NCBI RefSeq assembly: GCF_033807575.1
Contig: NC_084715.1
Location: 5,815,349-5,879,348, forward strand
DNA from: Cydia pomonella
Taxonomy: Eukaryota; Arthropoda; Insecta; Lepidoptera; Tortricidae
Length of the DNA: 64,000 nt
Direction of reading: 5' to 3'
Positions within the stretch are counted from its first letter, which is position 1. Every line of letters begins with the position of its first letter. Below, one piece after another: positions 45,501 through 55,010 of the stretch. The notes under the pieces were generated by a model. The model worked only from the letters and a program-made list of their open reading frames with translations, was not told where the DNA came from and made no database searches. The translations under genes and the position numbers were made by a program.

Positions 45501-48500
45501 AAGGTTTTAGATTTCTAAACTGTAACAAGTTTTGAGTTTTATTAAACGGCGGATCGCTGTGTGTTAATCCATCTAACTATTCAGTTTACATGTTACTAAT
45601 AAACTGCAATTTTAGAACACATATGTAATTCATATTATCCTGGTACGATATTCGGGTTTTGGGTCTCTAAATTTGATCAAAATCTTATTTCTAACAAAAG
45701 GAATAGACATGCGAAAAATGATAACATTCTACTAATAGAAAAGAGTTTAAAAAATCAAAACGCCATACTATGCCATAACATCTAAAGTTGAAATATTTAG
45801 GAATAGAGTTTAAATAACAATATTTCCTGAATAGCAAGTGTAGTACTTTACGAAAACTAAAGAATAAGTATTCTAGTTTTGCCTCTAGGCCCTTTAAAGC
45901 ATAAATGTATTAGGTTCTTAAGATCCATGGTGTATAAACATTACATACCAGTAAGTACTCCATGCGATGGTTCAGGAACTTGGTCTTCTTGGTGGGCACG
46001 TTGGCCTTCAGCCACTTGGCCACGAAGTCCTCCTAGCGCGTCGGCTTTTCTGACTCGGGAGGTCCTGAATGAACACAGTAACATACCAGTGAAGTACTCC
46101 ACGTGATGGTTCAGGAACTTGGTCTTCTTGGTGGCCACGTTGGCCTTCAGCCACTTGGCGACTGAGTACTCCTCGCGCGTCGGCTTTTCTGACTCGGGGG
46201 TCTGTATGAACACAGTAACATACCAGTGAAGTATTCCACGTGATGGTTCAGGAACTTGGTCTTCTTGGTAGGCACGTTGGCCTTCAGCCACTTGGCTACA
46301 GAGTACTCCTCGCGCGTCGGCTTTTCTGACTCGGGAGGCTCCCCATATTCCTGGAATTAGATGTTTGTTTTATAGAGAAAAAAGTGGTTTACTTCCTATG
46401 TGAATAGCCAAAAGAATAGTTATGAATGTCTAAAGTTATTAGCATTTTGATTAATAGAATACGACTGTATTTTATTCATCAGTAAGCTGTAGTGCCAGTT
46501 ACTGGAGTACCTGGCCTGTCTGATGTATGGTCACTACGGTTAAGTTTGGCTGTGGGATAAGTGTCAGGCCGGGAAGGCAGGTAAGTGTGGTGTATGTGGT
46601 GGTTATTGCGAGTTCATACATTTACCACAACGCAAGTAGCACGTAGCAAATGTATGAACTCGTAATACCATGAATCTAGTATTTAGTATGGATTGGGCAT
46701 GAGGGGTGGGGGGAACTGACAGAATGGGAGAAGAATTTCAGTGGGAGTAGTAGATAAAAGCGTTATTATTGTTTGCCCTTGTCACAGTTTCATTTTTTTA
46801 TTTCCCACCGTAAATTTTAGTATGATTTATGGTGGGCAACAAATAACCCGACTAATTAGTCGGGTACGTAATTACGTAGGCTGTTTTTGGTATGATGTCA
46901 TGAATGTTAAAACTTGTTTTTAATAGTAGCCCAGTGACACTGCATCGCGCGTGAGAAAGACTACCCGGTCTAGATACTGTAACTAAGAGAGGAACAGGTA
47001 GTCTATCTTGTCGGTGAGATACTGTCGCGGTAGTTCTGTACTACAGGTCCGAATCAGTAGATAAAGATCTAGATACCGAAGTTAGAAGCTAAATCAGATC
47101 CAATTTTACTGCTTAAGTTAGAGAAAAGGTACAGAATAAATATTTGCATAGAAGTTTATTATTTCAAGCTAAAATTTATTCAAACATAAATGTTCACTAG
47201 TGTATTTGTTATAATAAACAAATGTGTCGAGGTTACTTTATCTATTGTAACATAAATAGTAAAATTACTATCGTCGTCACACGCATGTATGACATAATGA
47301 CATCTTGGCTAATGCCTCAATTAGCTATTAATCGTTTGCCTTAAGATGATAGTGAACGACCGCTTCTCCATGGACAAACCATAAAGAAAAAAGTAAATAG
47401 AGTGATCGCCGGTGCCTTGTATTAAAATGAACGATACAATGTATTCATTAGTTTCAAGGAGTAATTGACTTTAAACACGAACAAATAATAAGCCTGTATA
47501 TTAATTTATGTGTAAAAATGTTATAAAGTTTTTTATGTGTAAAAATGTACACATAAAAAACTTTAATAAAATAATAAACTTTAAAACATGTTCTATATTG
47601 CATGAAACCGTCTACTTAGAGTCTGTTTCCATTGTCACGTATTTTCGAGTGACAACGCTACAGCCAATCTCAGCGCCACATTTTATAATAGACCAGTCGT
47701 AGGTTGGGCGGTTTAAATTGACTAATCATGGTCAAACGAAGTTTCGTCCAAGAAAACAGACTCAAACTTTGACGAGTTGCAATTGGTCCGTTATGAATAT
47801 TGCGTATTTTAAATGTGGGGTCACTTATAAGCTGATATTTTGTTTGAAGTTAGTCTTATGTTTTTTTCATTTGCTGGATAATAGATATGTTAATTTCAAT
47901 TTTTCCCCGCTTTCCTAACGAACTCCCGCATCGCATCCCGCACACGGAAAGAGAGAGCATGAGTAAGCAAACAACGAGTATGACAAAGATGAATGGAATG
48001 CGAAAATTCATCTAACATAAATAACAGATTTATTCGTAGGTGTAGAAAAAAATAATATGGAAGTACTTTTTGTGCTCCTTACGTAGGAGTATAACCTACT
48101 TATTGTTATATAATATCATTGATAAAAGACAAGAAAGTTCAGACAACAAAGGACAATCTAGGCCAACTGCAGAATCTCCTCTAAACATAATTCGAGAACT
48201 TTCTACGTAAAAAGAAATATATTCTCATTATTATTTTGAGTTAACATCCAAATCGAACACATCAAACGAACCAATATTAACACGTAACTGTCACAAACTT
48301 AGTTCTAATTTGCACGTCATTCACCAAACTTAATTGAAATTGAGTCTTAACACAATATATGTAAAGTTTAATATTCTACGTTCAAGTCGATCTAAATGTG
48401 TACCTCAAAGAAACTAAAAAAACCTACAAGTAAAAGTAAGTCATAACACTATGCACATAGAGTTCAATTTTAGTTATAGCTCGGGTGTTCCACTTACCGA

Positions 48501-51500
48501 CTTTGATAGTTGGATAAGCATAATGAAACGGTTCAGTTGTGTATCATGATCATTGTCATGGTCAGGTATACAATACACAGTTACGATTTTGTTGCTGTTA
48601 ATAGGTATATTGTGTAATTTGATGAATTTGTATGATTTGATGTACGGTCGAGGAAATTGATTCTTTAGCAGTTTATGGTTCACTTTACATTGGACAGCTC
48701 TTAGCATAAGTATGTGCAACCAAATTTACTTGAACCGCAAATTACTAAAGAATCAATTTCCTCGACCGTACATATATATTTTTTAATCAAATGTCTATAA
48801 AGAAAAGTTGCTACTAAATGTAATTGCATGACTTCTTTAGTAATCTAAATTGTATTTTTTCTTATTTAATGCATGTTAATCATGTAATGTTTTAAAAAGA
48901 TGTGTCCCGCCGAGTTTCTTGCCGGTCCATATTGGGATACCCTCCTCCAATTGAGGGGGATTTAAATTTTCTCGGGTCAGAGGTGTAGGGTTAGAGCCGG
49001 CATAGCTTTATTTGACATTCATAAGCGCATTGTAATATGCCTATTTGCATAATAAACTATCTTTATCGTTATTATACGACTAAAAAGGGAGAATAATGTT
49101 TTAGAAGCAATCCGTTAGTGTCGCTTACGAACACTAATCTTTTGATTTTTCCGAGAATACTAAGAAACCCAGGTTTAGGTTTAACAATATTAAATATATA
49201 AGAATGTCGTCAGGAAATCGGTTACCTATATCATTTTAATAATATTTAATATCGGCATTTTAATCGTAAACAGATCGGTCTAGCCCCAAACTAAGCAACG
49301 CTTGTACTATGGGTACTAGGCCACGATATACATACTTATATTTAACATCCATAATTCATAAATTTAATAATGCTCTTACGGGGATTCGAATTCGAACCAG
49401 GGGCCCCCTGCTTCGTAGGCAGGATCGCTACCGACTAGACTAGCAGGCCGTTGATTTTTAGAAATATATATCATAAGAATATCGTAGGTGAATCGAATCA
49501 GCGATTTTTATCACTTGTCGCTATGCCCGTCACTTTCGCAGAGCCGACCATCTTAGCCCTACAGTAGGGCTAAGATGGTCGGCTCTTTACCATTTGTCAC
49601 CATGCCTGTCACGTTCTAACAAGTATGTAAGTGCGAAAGTGACGGGCATAGTAACAGGCGATAAAAATGGAACCATGCTTCAACTGCAGGTGTGTTTTAA
49701 TAATTTTACAATTGTATCCTTGCACCTGATAAAATCTAGTAACGCCGGTACCTAAGCATAATAATTTCATGACAAGATTTTACATATAATTTATGTTAAT
49801 ATATTAAAACAGTAATAATTAAAATCATTGAAATATGATGTATTAGCTTACTGACTCCTTTAATATTTATGCGTTCGCTATATATTTATTTAATCTTTAT
49901 TGCACAAAAGAAAACCTTATAGTTCAAAAGGCGGACTTAATGCCATGAGTCGTTCTCTACCAGTCAACCTTTACTTATATTACATATAATCGTTCGAAAT
50001 CTGAAGTCCTAAGAAACACTACGCACCGTGCGATAACTGCTAGATCGATTTAGATGCAGTTTTCTCGAAGTTCATGGTTTATTTTTAGGATGATTAACCG
50101 ACTTCAATTTCATAGAAGGAGGAGGTTCTGTATTCGGTTGTGGCTATTTTTTAGTAACTCGAAAGTTACTTTACTAGAAAAATAAGGTAAAATCAATTTA
50201 AAAACAATCTTGACAAACTATCTAAATAGTGAAATCGTGCCAAGTGAACTCTGATTTAGACGTACCAGCATCAGCTGCCTGTCTAAAACTAAATAATAAT
50301 AAATACAAAAGAAAAATATACCTTCTACTCTATCCAGGTCGATACTATAGGAACCAGAACTCTGTGCACTTTCTCACAAACTTACTCAACTTGTCACAAT
50401 TAGAAATAGACAATCACACATCAAATACAAAAAACGTCTTGACTAGATATTATAACTAAGTAATGCTCCCGGGACTGATATTGTATGGCGAGGCCTGGGA
50501 ATTCCCGGTTCCGCGACAGAATTTGTAAAGAAAACCTCCTCACAATTGGTATAGACTATAGTTTACTATACTCTATAGAGTACCTCCGGAGTACACCCTA
50601 GTTCTAGAATAGTCTAGAACAAGTCGCCTATCAAACAAGAACAAACTAAAAAAAACGTTTAAATGAACTCCTTAAACACACTAACTAAACTCAGAGGTAT
50701 TAAACACTTCAAGCTTTTCACTCGCAACACAGGGTTAAACAACATAAAAAAATGAAATAAAGCTGGACACTCACATACCACCGTTTAACCATCGTGAGCT
50801 TTCACGACCGCTCTCAGGCGCGTTAACTGTGATACTAGTCTCGAGTAGCTGGCGAAAGTACGGAAAGTGGGACATTTAGCCGTTAAGACATATAGGCGCT
50901 TTGAATTGGCGCATAGCGGTCCTGATTTGTCTTTGTTTTATTGGATGGTTAGACAAAAAGGAGACATATTATAATTTTCTTATAGTCAGCGCCCGTACAG
51001 TTCATGCCGTTGACGCAAAATTCGCAAAAAGGTCGAAATGTAACATACTGGCAGTTTTTTATAACACAACAAATTTATTGACGCGTAGAAAAAAATACTT
51101 GTTACGTAAAATACACTGTTAAAAAAATGTATTATTTTAATATTAATGAACTAACAATCTATTATTTTGTTGAGTGAGATTAAGAAGAAAGACAGATGTT
51201 TCTGTACTGATTTTCAAACTTATCTACATCAGTTAACTAAAGAGATTGACATGATTAATCATTACGAAAATACTATATTCCGTCAACGGCATGATATGTG
51301 TACGGGCCCTGGTTATTTACGATACAAGTGCGGAAAGCAGGAAATACGCAACGAGTGTCGATAAATTAAAACACGACCGAAAGGAGTGTTTTAAATCGAC
51401 ACGACCGAGAGCGACAGAGAGACACCCAGAGACGACCCAGAACCCAGAAAAGACTTCTCTGGAGATTAAGGATTAGGAGATCCGACCCCAAACCTATTTG

Positions 51501-54500
51501 GGGTATAGGCCTGTGGAAGAAGATATTACTTTGATTCATGTCGAATGTGGGTTTCGATAAAATATACATCCGCGAACCGTGAACTCTGTGTGCAAGCACT
51601 TTAAATTGATTGCATTAATGCGAGCGTTACACATATTGGACAAGCTGATTGATTACTCTGATAAAAATCGTTACAGATGTAGTGAATAATCCTATCCCTT
51701 CGTGTTTTCCCGGAAACGTTCGTATTTATCATGCTACTTCAGTCAACCTCAGTACTTATTGTACTGAGACGTGACTGAAATAGCATGACACGTTCGTACG
51801 TTTTCGTGAAAATACGATGAGAAAGGATTATTCACTACATCTGTACCTACATTGTATGCATGCTATAGGTTAACTTTGTTTGTAAACATGACACTACGCA
51901 CGTGTGTAGATAAGTTTAATGAATACATGCAATTTTGTCGGAAGCGCAATGATAAAGCGTTATCACACTGGAAGTGATTCGCACGTCGGAGCGACGAATT
52001 ATTATAAATTTACAATTACGCAATCCAGCACCGGTCAATAATATATCACCTTTGTGTTTTTTCGTATTAGCATGTATAGAGTAAATATAATGAAATGCTG
52101 TGAATTACAATAAGAGACTCGGAATATCACTAAAAATAACTTCTTAAAAAAATATATATTGACTATATATTTAAAAAAAAAACTATGAAAAAACCATTAC
52201 ATGACACCAATTTTTCTTATCGCTCACACAAAGGAATACTACACTACCTAAAGTAGTGAGGTGGAAATCAATAACGAATATAAAAAAAGTACTACCACAA
52301 AAACATGAAGGTGATATATTATTGGCCGGTACTGTATTTAATATTTATACAGTTTGTGGATCTAATACAGAATTACGAGTAAATGGAGGATCTATAATGA
52401 AATAACAAGCTGCGTGCGAAAAATAACTTTTCCACACTGAGCGCCCAGCCGCAATTGAACTTAAATGTAGCTTTGCTCATTAGCTTCTAGCATCAGACGG
52501 CCAGTCCAGCCTAGTGGGTAGTGACCCTGCCTATGAAGCTGTTGGTCCTGGGTTTGATACCCGGTAAGGGCATTTCTTTGTGTGATGAGCACAGATATTT
52601 GTTCCTGAGTTTTGGGGGTTTTCTATGTATTTGTATATTACATATATCATTGTCCGAGTGCCAACAACACAAAGCCTTCTTGAACTTACTGTGCGACATA
52701 ATATTTATTTAATTGGTAAGTTTGTAGTTTAAACTCACATAGATAGCTTAAAACCCAAATAACCATAATTTTCTAAAATTGTGATGTTAGTTATTATGGT
52801 TTTTCCCCCATTATCTATAGTGCAACATATCAAACTGGCCAAATTAACTAATTACCTATGACATAATATATATCAAACACAGCAACATATGTTATTCTGC
52901 TTGTAAGTAGAGGAGCATTACCTTGATCGAAAATTGCAGTAAATATACGAGTAAATAAGTACTAAGTCCATAAATTGTTTGAGAATTGAATAGCCGGGTC
53001 CACACAGAGCGAGCATACGCGCGAGGCAATTTCCTCGCGCACAAAACGGCCAGTGTAGTGGCGAGGCGGCGCGTGCGTTTTCGCCTCGGCCGAGGCACGT
53101 CTACCTACACTGTGTGGACCCGGCTAATAACTTTTATTTCGAAATCTGCAATCAGCTGTTAGCCATAACAGATCAAGATGATCGTATTATGTTATTGGGT
53201 GGCATAATGGCATTCCATTGAGCAGTTACCAGTTAGGTCTGGGGGCTTATTGTGTCTTGTTATGTGATCTTGTTATTTGGTGTTCGGTTTGAAAATTGTT
53301 AGTAGTTTAGAAGATTTTCCTTATATTTTTGTAGTATTTCTATATCTCTTGTTTAACAGTAGCGGGTTCAGTGTATTAATGTATTTCACTATTTTTAACC
53401 AATAATTGAATAATTAAAAAATATGTAGACTCATAAAAGTTAAGTAAATGAATATAGTAAGGTACAATGTGATATTACAGTTTAGCCACTATCCACACAA
53501 AATGTTGCAAGATACAAAAATAACAATCCAGAACCTTTCAAGAATGTTTCATAGGTGCATATAGATTGTCTCATTCACAAAGACGCATGTGTTGACTTGT
53601 ATTGTCATGTTATTAAAGGTTAGATTTGACAAATCTGTGCGTCATCATGGATGACACGAACTATAAACAGTGCAGTTAACTATTGTGGAGAAAGAATGTG
53701 TGTTCTGAGTGTTGCTCACAGTTGCTCCACTAAAGTAAACTGCAGTGTGGATGGACTTTAAGATCACATTAATTATTTTACTACACATAACCAAAAGTTT
53801 ATTTACTTTTGTTAATCTATCAACAATGCAATACTAAAATATGTTGTAATTATTTAACCATGACATGACACGCAATGTAGTGACACTCTGAGATAATTAT
53901 TATGTTGCCCATTACTGAACCCCTTACTTCATGTTATAAGAAATAATTTGTTTAAAAATGAACTTTAATAGTTACCAATAGAGTTGAAAACTATAACTGC
54001 CATATAGGGGTGCTTATAATGCAAGAAATACTTGGAGTATGTAAATAGGGGAAAATTTAAATTTGTGTGTTTAATAATAAAAGATAAGTTTTACACCACA
54101 CAGAGCAGAAGAGAAACTCATTATAGGTACATAGTTAAATACACTGTCTTAGGTTAGAATTATGCAACAATTATATTTGATTCTAAAACAGACTATGTTG
54201 GTAAAACTAACCCCCTGATTCATAAAAATTTACAGGCCTCAATAAGGTTATTTATGTTTTATCCCTTTCTTACAAATAAACAAGTTTAAATGACAGATTA
54301 AGAAAAACAACTAATAGCTAATTGAAGCTTCTAACATATTTATGAACAACATAATAAAACTACAACACAAGTTATTTGCTGCAAAGAGGTGTTCTAGATA
54401 CAGGAAACAAAACACAGTGCAGTCAAACGTGAGGAAATATAAACAAACATATCTAACCTTCTTTCGCTGGAATGGAACAAAACATGGTATCATTAATTTA

Positions 54501-55010
54501 AACATGCATGAAATTGCTACATCCTACTTTAACATAAAAGTTAAATGGAAACTTTAAATTTCTTGTCTAAGCATACTTAAATAAACATGCTGTACTGACA
54601 CGAGCAACCAAATTTATGTGATCTTTTATGATGCATGAAAGCTTCAGTAAGATAATAATAGACTCACAATTAGTTTTAAATGGGCTTTTAACTAAAGCAA
54701 CACAATGAAATCACGGAGATTATAAATAACATGGTTTCTACTGGAGTGCAGTGAGTGTGATGTACATAAAATATACAATGCGTCATTGAGAATGACACGC
54801 ACGTGGAAAATATGCGACGCAAAAGCCTAAATTGAACGGAGATTCTCGAGACGATGGGATAACAAGGAGAATCTTCTCGCACCGGGATATCACACGTAAG
54901 TACACAAAAACGTACGATAATCACCACAAAGCATACTCCAACTCTGTACGAACATAGTAATGTTGAAATCTTACCTCTTTACGTTTTTTGGTTTTTCTTT
55001 TGTCTGCCAT
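36515..55010 (-). CDS. SEC62: Translocation protein SEC62 (complete)
   Basis: Eight coding exons on the minus strand: 55010-54975, 46350-46224 (2A), 44142-44009, 43255-43145, 41022-40805, 39730-39544, 38337-38177 and 36641-36515 (stop TAA 36515-36517). All join in frame to 366 aa. SEC62 is an ER membrane protein that works with SEC61/SEC63 in post-translational import, especially of small precursors. The start is basic (MADKRKTKKRKE). Residues 22-99 hold the conserved cytosolic domain (EEYSVAKWL, VEYFTG, TTRLEV, LFHRAKK). Two membrane segments lie at about 184-204 and 213-246, then a lysine-rich stretch (SKKKKRKKDK) and an acidic tail. The tail contains DFEMV (351-355), matching the LC3-interacting motif of vertebrate SEC62 used in ER-phagy. 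Intron 1 is 8.6 kb and full of repeats. Exon 2 is present three times and part of exon 3 twice. It is head to head with RAD50. Confidence 0.95.
36741..36793. repeat. Half-copy of foldback family 2 (SEC62 intron 7)
   Basis: GTAAGACCAAATAAAATGGC, AGCCATTTTGATAGCCC and GGTGCAAGTG correspond to the left arm of the element at 8743-8887. Confidence 0.6.
37025..37248 (-). repeat. TIR repeat, family 5 (copy b, inverted)
   Basis: On the minus strand it repeats the order seen at 34775-34956: GAGCGTGCATAAACTGTAG, GGGCAGAACCTACTATGCAC, AAGAAAAC, CCGATTGAGGCCACAAGATG and CGCGCACGGTCCCTATA. It is slightly longer than copy a. Confidence 0.75.
37270..37340. repeat. Short hairpin in SEC62 intron 7
   Basis: CTAAGATCAAG and CTTGATCTTAG are perfect 11-base arms. 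GTCCGAT/ACGGTCAGAC outside and GCCAT/ATGGC inside extend the pairing. Confidence 0.6.
37350..37450 (+). repeat. Possible SINE or tRNA-derived fragment
   Basis: GCCGGTTCAAACCGGC forms a T-arm-like stem-loop with a B-box-like core, within a GC-rich island. No matching D-arm or anticodon arm is convincing upstream, so a tRNA gene is not supported. Confidence 0.35.
38395..38490 (+). repeat. Dispersed lepidopteran repeat (CCTGATGGTAAGC family), SEC62 intron 6
   Basis: GGCAAACGAGGAGACG, ATCGCCTGATGGTAAGCGAT, TTGCCCATGG, ATACCAGAGGGGTTG and AGTGCGTTGCC occur in order. The copy at 6223-6323 is in the opposite orientation. It starts about 60 bp from exon 7, on its 5' side in the SEC62 transcript. Confidence 0.7.
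38527..38936. mobile_element. TIR element of about 410 bp in SEC62 intron 6
   Basis: The ends ATCAATACCCTAGTCAAACT and, inverted, ATCGATACCCTAGTACACACT continue through CTCGTACTAATTA at both sides. The interior contains GGCTTTCTCGGCTCCGTTCG and TTGACGTCCCTTTGCGTGC, a motif order I recognise from moth MITEs. The CCCTAG end recalls piggyBac, but TTAA flanks are not present, so the superfamily is open. Long ORFs inside are not gene-like. Confidence 0.65.
39900..40195 (-). mobile_element. Decayed non-LTR reverse transcriptase fragment in SEC62 intron 5
   Basis: On the minus strand one frame encodes LDTAKAFDRV, and a second, shifted frame encodes GVPQGSIL. These are two neighbouring landmark motifs of non-LTR reverse transcriptases (the [F]D-x-A-K-A-F-D block and the x-V-P-Q-G-S-x-L block). 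Stops and frame changes lie between and after them. The catalytic YADD block is not recognisable. It is an old fragment in the same orientation as SEC62. Confidence 0.72.
41498..41720 (+). repeat. Tandem repeat, three units of about 71-78 bp (left array)
   Basis: Units start at 41498, 41572 and 41643. Each has GCAGGCCACTAT, an AT-rich middle of about 25 bases, a second AGGCCACGT-like block and then a GC-rich GCCGGCG segment followed by ACAAA. A weaker related start (AGGCCACAAGGGC) lies near 41427. An inverted pair of the same units is at 42480-42625. Confidence 0.78.
42480..42625 (-). repeat. Tandem repeat, two units (right array, inverted)
   Basis: On the minus strand: TAGCAGGCCCTTATGGATAT, TTAGTAACTTTA, GACCGCCGGTGCCCCA, then TAGCAGGCCAGTTCGATG, TTTAATAACTTTG, AGCAGGCTACGTGGGTCACC and GGCGTACCAAA. 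The layout matches the plus-strand units at 41498-41720, so the two arrays face each other across about 760 bp. Confidence 0.72.
42740..42925 (+). repeat. Dispersed repeat, copy a (SEC62 intron 4)
   Basis: CTCCCGCACACCGAAA, ATGCGAAAATTAATC, GATTCATTCGTAGGT, ATATGGAAGTA, TTGTGCTCC and GAGTATAACCTA occur in order. The same order is found at 47925-48110 in the same orientation. Confidence 0.65.
42957..43068. repeat. Foldback MITE near SEC62 exon 4
   Basis: ATCTCTATTGCACTC, ACTCGCATAATATATTGCTG on the left pair with CAGCAATATAATAAGGCGAG and GTGCGATAAAGAT on the right. It ends about 75 bp beyond the exon 4 donor within the intron. Confidence 0.72.
43832..43938 (-). pseudogene. Partial, frameshifted copy of SEC62 exon 3
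   Basis: This lies 177 bp from the real exon 3 (44009-44142), on its downstream side in the transcript. On the minus strand TTCACAACGCGGCTCGAGGT, TACTTGCACCAGATG and TGCTGCACAAACTCTTCCAC match the exon. Four extra bases after GAGGTCACA break the frame, and the first quarter of the exon is missing. The donor AAGAAG|gtaag is changed to a poor site. It cannot serve as an exon. Confidence 0.85.
44170..44345 (+). repeat. Interspersed repeat (CCCCGGCTTCGCACGGGT family)
   Basis: CTAGCGACCCGCCCCGGCTT, CGCACGGGT, CCTTCCTCAATAATCACTC, GCATGAAAATCCGTTCAGTG and GACTTTGTCTTA form the well-known series of an abundant moth repeat, resembling the 3' part of RTE-type retroelements. It begins about 30 bp from SEC62 exon 3, on its 5' side in the transcript. 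Confidence 0.65.
45949..46064 (-). pseudogene. SEC62 exon 2 copy C (broken)
   Basis: This is the third unit of the exon 2 array, still flanked by CATTCAG and GTATGTAA splice signals. It has an in-frame TAG in place of the first Glu codon of EEYSVAKW, and TTCACTG is shortened by one base to TTACTG, shifting the exit phase. TAC TCT has become GAC TTC and His-Val has become Arg-Met. Inclusion would end translation early, so it is a dead exon. Confidence 0.88.
46087..46201 (-). other. SEC62 exon 2 copy B (intact, possible mutually exclusive exon)
   Basis: The exon follows TTCATACAG and ends at ACTG|gtatgt. It can replace exon 2A with the same entry phase (0) and exit phase (1). It encodes TPESEKPTREEYSVAKWL through VEYFTG and differs from 2A by lacking the first four residues, by the first Pro being Thr, and by Pro to Ala in NVPTKK; the other base changes are synonymous. 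Only 22 nt (46202-46223) separate it from 2A, and they hold both the donor of A and the acceptor of B. That is too short for an intron, so A and B cannot be spliced to each other. Confidence 0.7.
46603..46667. repeat. Short inverted repeat in SEC62 intron 1
   Basis: ATTGCGAGTTCATACATTT and AAATGTATGAACTCGTAAT pair with one mismatch around a 25-base loop containing TAGCACGTAG. Confidence 0.65.
46935..47030. repeat. Foldback MITE, family 1 (copy b)
   Basis: GACACTGCATCGCGCGTGAG and AGACTACC pair with GGTAGTCTATCTTGTCGGTG and AGATACTGTCGC. The core matches the element at 104-197. Confidence 0.65.
47524..47565. repeat. Perfect hairpin, 18-base arms
   Basis: TAAAGTTTTTTATGTGTA (47524-47541) and its exact complement (47548-47565) flank a 6-nt loop. 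TTATGTGTAAAAATG is also directly repeated just upstream. Confidence 0.85.
47925..48110 (+). repeat. Dispersed repeat, copy b
   Basis: CTCCCGCAT, CCCGCACACGGAAA, GCGAAAATTCATC, GATTTATTCGTAGGT, ATATGGAAGTA, TTGTGCTCCTTACG and GAGTATAACCTA are in the same order and orientation as at 42740-42925. Confidence 0.65.
48908..49070 (+). repeat. Retroposon 3'-end repeat, copy b
   Basis: It matches the minus-strand copy at 13951-14115 throughout: GTTTCTTGCCGGTCC, TATTGGGATACC, CCAATTGAGG, AGGTGTAGGGTTAGAGCCGG and the end AATAAACTATCTTTATC. Confidence 0.72.
49245..49452 (-). mobile_element. tRNA-derived SINE (second family), minus strand
   Basis: The head, read on the minus strand, contains an A-box-like TAGTCTAGTCGGTAG, an anticodon-arm-like CCTGCCTACGAAGCAGG and a B-box-like GGTTCGAATTC. 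The body follows with GTATATCGTGGCCTAGTACC, CATAGTACAAGCGTTGC and TTAGTTTGGGGCTAGACCGA, a common moth SINE/LINE tail. Internal polymerase III promoter boxes are present, so it could have been transcribed. Confidence 0.78.
49505..49670. repeat. Nested foldbacks with a perfect 23-base hairpin
   Basis: The outer arms TTTTTATCACTTGTCGCTAT, GCCCGTCACTTTCGC pair with GCGAAAGTGACGGGC and ATAGTAACAGGCGATAAAAA. Inside lies a perfect hairpin, 49540-49562 against 49564-49586, with a single-base loop (arm starts AGAGCCGACCATCTTAGCCC). A further diverged arm copy, TTTGTCACCATGCCTGTCAC, follows it. It looks like one foldback built around or into another. Confidence 0.8.
50092..50150 (+). repeat. Short dispersed repeat (ACCGACTTCA...GGAGGAGGTTCT type)
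   Basis: TTAACCGACTTCAATTTCAT, AGAAGGAGGAGGTTCTG and ATTCGGTTGT form a motif very frequent in moth genomes. Its family is not resolvable from this fragment. Confidence 0.5.
51672..51845. repeat. Near-perfect foldback MITE with TA ends
   Basis: TACAGATGTAGTGAATAATC on the left and its complement at the right edge begin about 80-base arms pairing almost to the centre (TCAGTACTTATTGTACTGA). The outer TA fits a TA target duplication. Confidence 0.82.
52027..52334. repeat. TIR element of about 310 bp
   Basis: CACCGGTCAATAATATATCA and CCTTTGTGTTTTT on the left match the inverted right end GTACCGGCCAATAATATATC and ACCTTCATGTTTTT. The interior is AT-rich without an ORF. Confidence 0.72.
52499..52715 (+). 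mobile_element. tRNA-derived SINE (first family), near full length
   Basis: The head has A-box-like TAGTGGGTAGTG, then CCTGCCTATGAAGC and B-box-like GGGTTTGATACCC. The body has GGTAAGGGCATTT, TGTGATGAGCACAGATATTT, GTTCCTGAG, TTTTCTATGTATTTGTATAT, GCCAACAACACAAAGCC and CTTGAACTTACTGTG. Related copies lie at 60630-60860 and 23333-23470. It resembles SINEs described from noctuid moths. Confidence 0.85.
52993..53124. repeat. TA-flanked palindromic MITE, family 6 (copy a)
   Basis: The ends GCCGGGTCCACACAGAGCGA and, inverted, GCCGGGTCCACACAGTGTAG are flanked by TA on both sides. The interior contains GCGCGAGGCAATTTCCTCGC and CGGCCAGTGTAG. Copies are at 58491-58612 and 62591-62745. The TA flanks suggest Tc1/mariner-type mobilisation. 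Confidence 0.85.
53566..53663. repeat. Foldback MITE, family 3 (copy c)
   Basis: Read on the minus strand it gives AGTTCGTGTCATCCATGATG, CGCACAGATTTGTCAAATC and ends CGTCTTTGTGAATGAGACA, matching the 26092-26188 element. Confidence 0.7.

Larger units (their letters stand above)
47031..54974. other. SEC62 intron 1, repeat-rich
   Basis: No exon of SEC62 or another gene is supported between exon 1 and the exon 2 array. The stretch holds about ten recognisable repeats, listed separately. Stretches such as 50160-51660 and 53670-54970 show nothing beyond AT-rich sequence and short chance ORFs. Confidence 0.55.

Noticed and set aside
45941..46291. A separate small gene on the minus strand (116-codon ORF)
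   Set aside because: The ORF is produced by reading through two tandem copies of SEC62 exon 2 and their 22-nt spacers in shifted frames.
49383..49452. A tRNA gene on the minus strand
   Set aside because: A- and B-box-like motifs are present, but the sequence continues into a SINE body and the acceptor stem does not pair; it is a SINE head.
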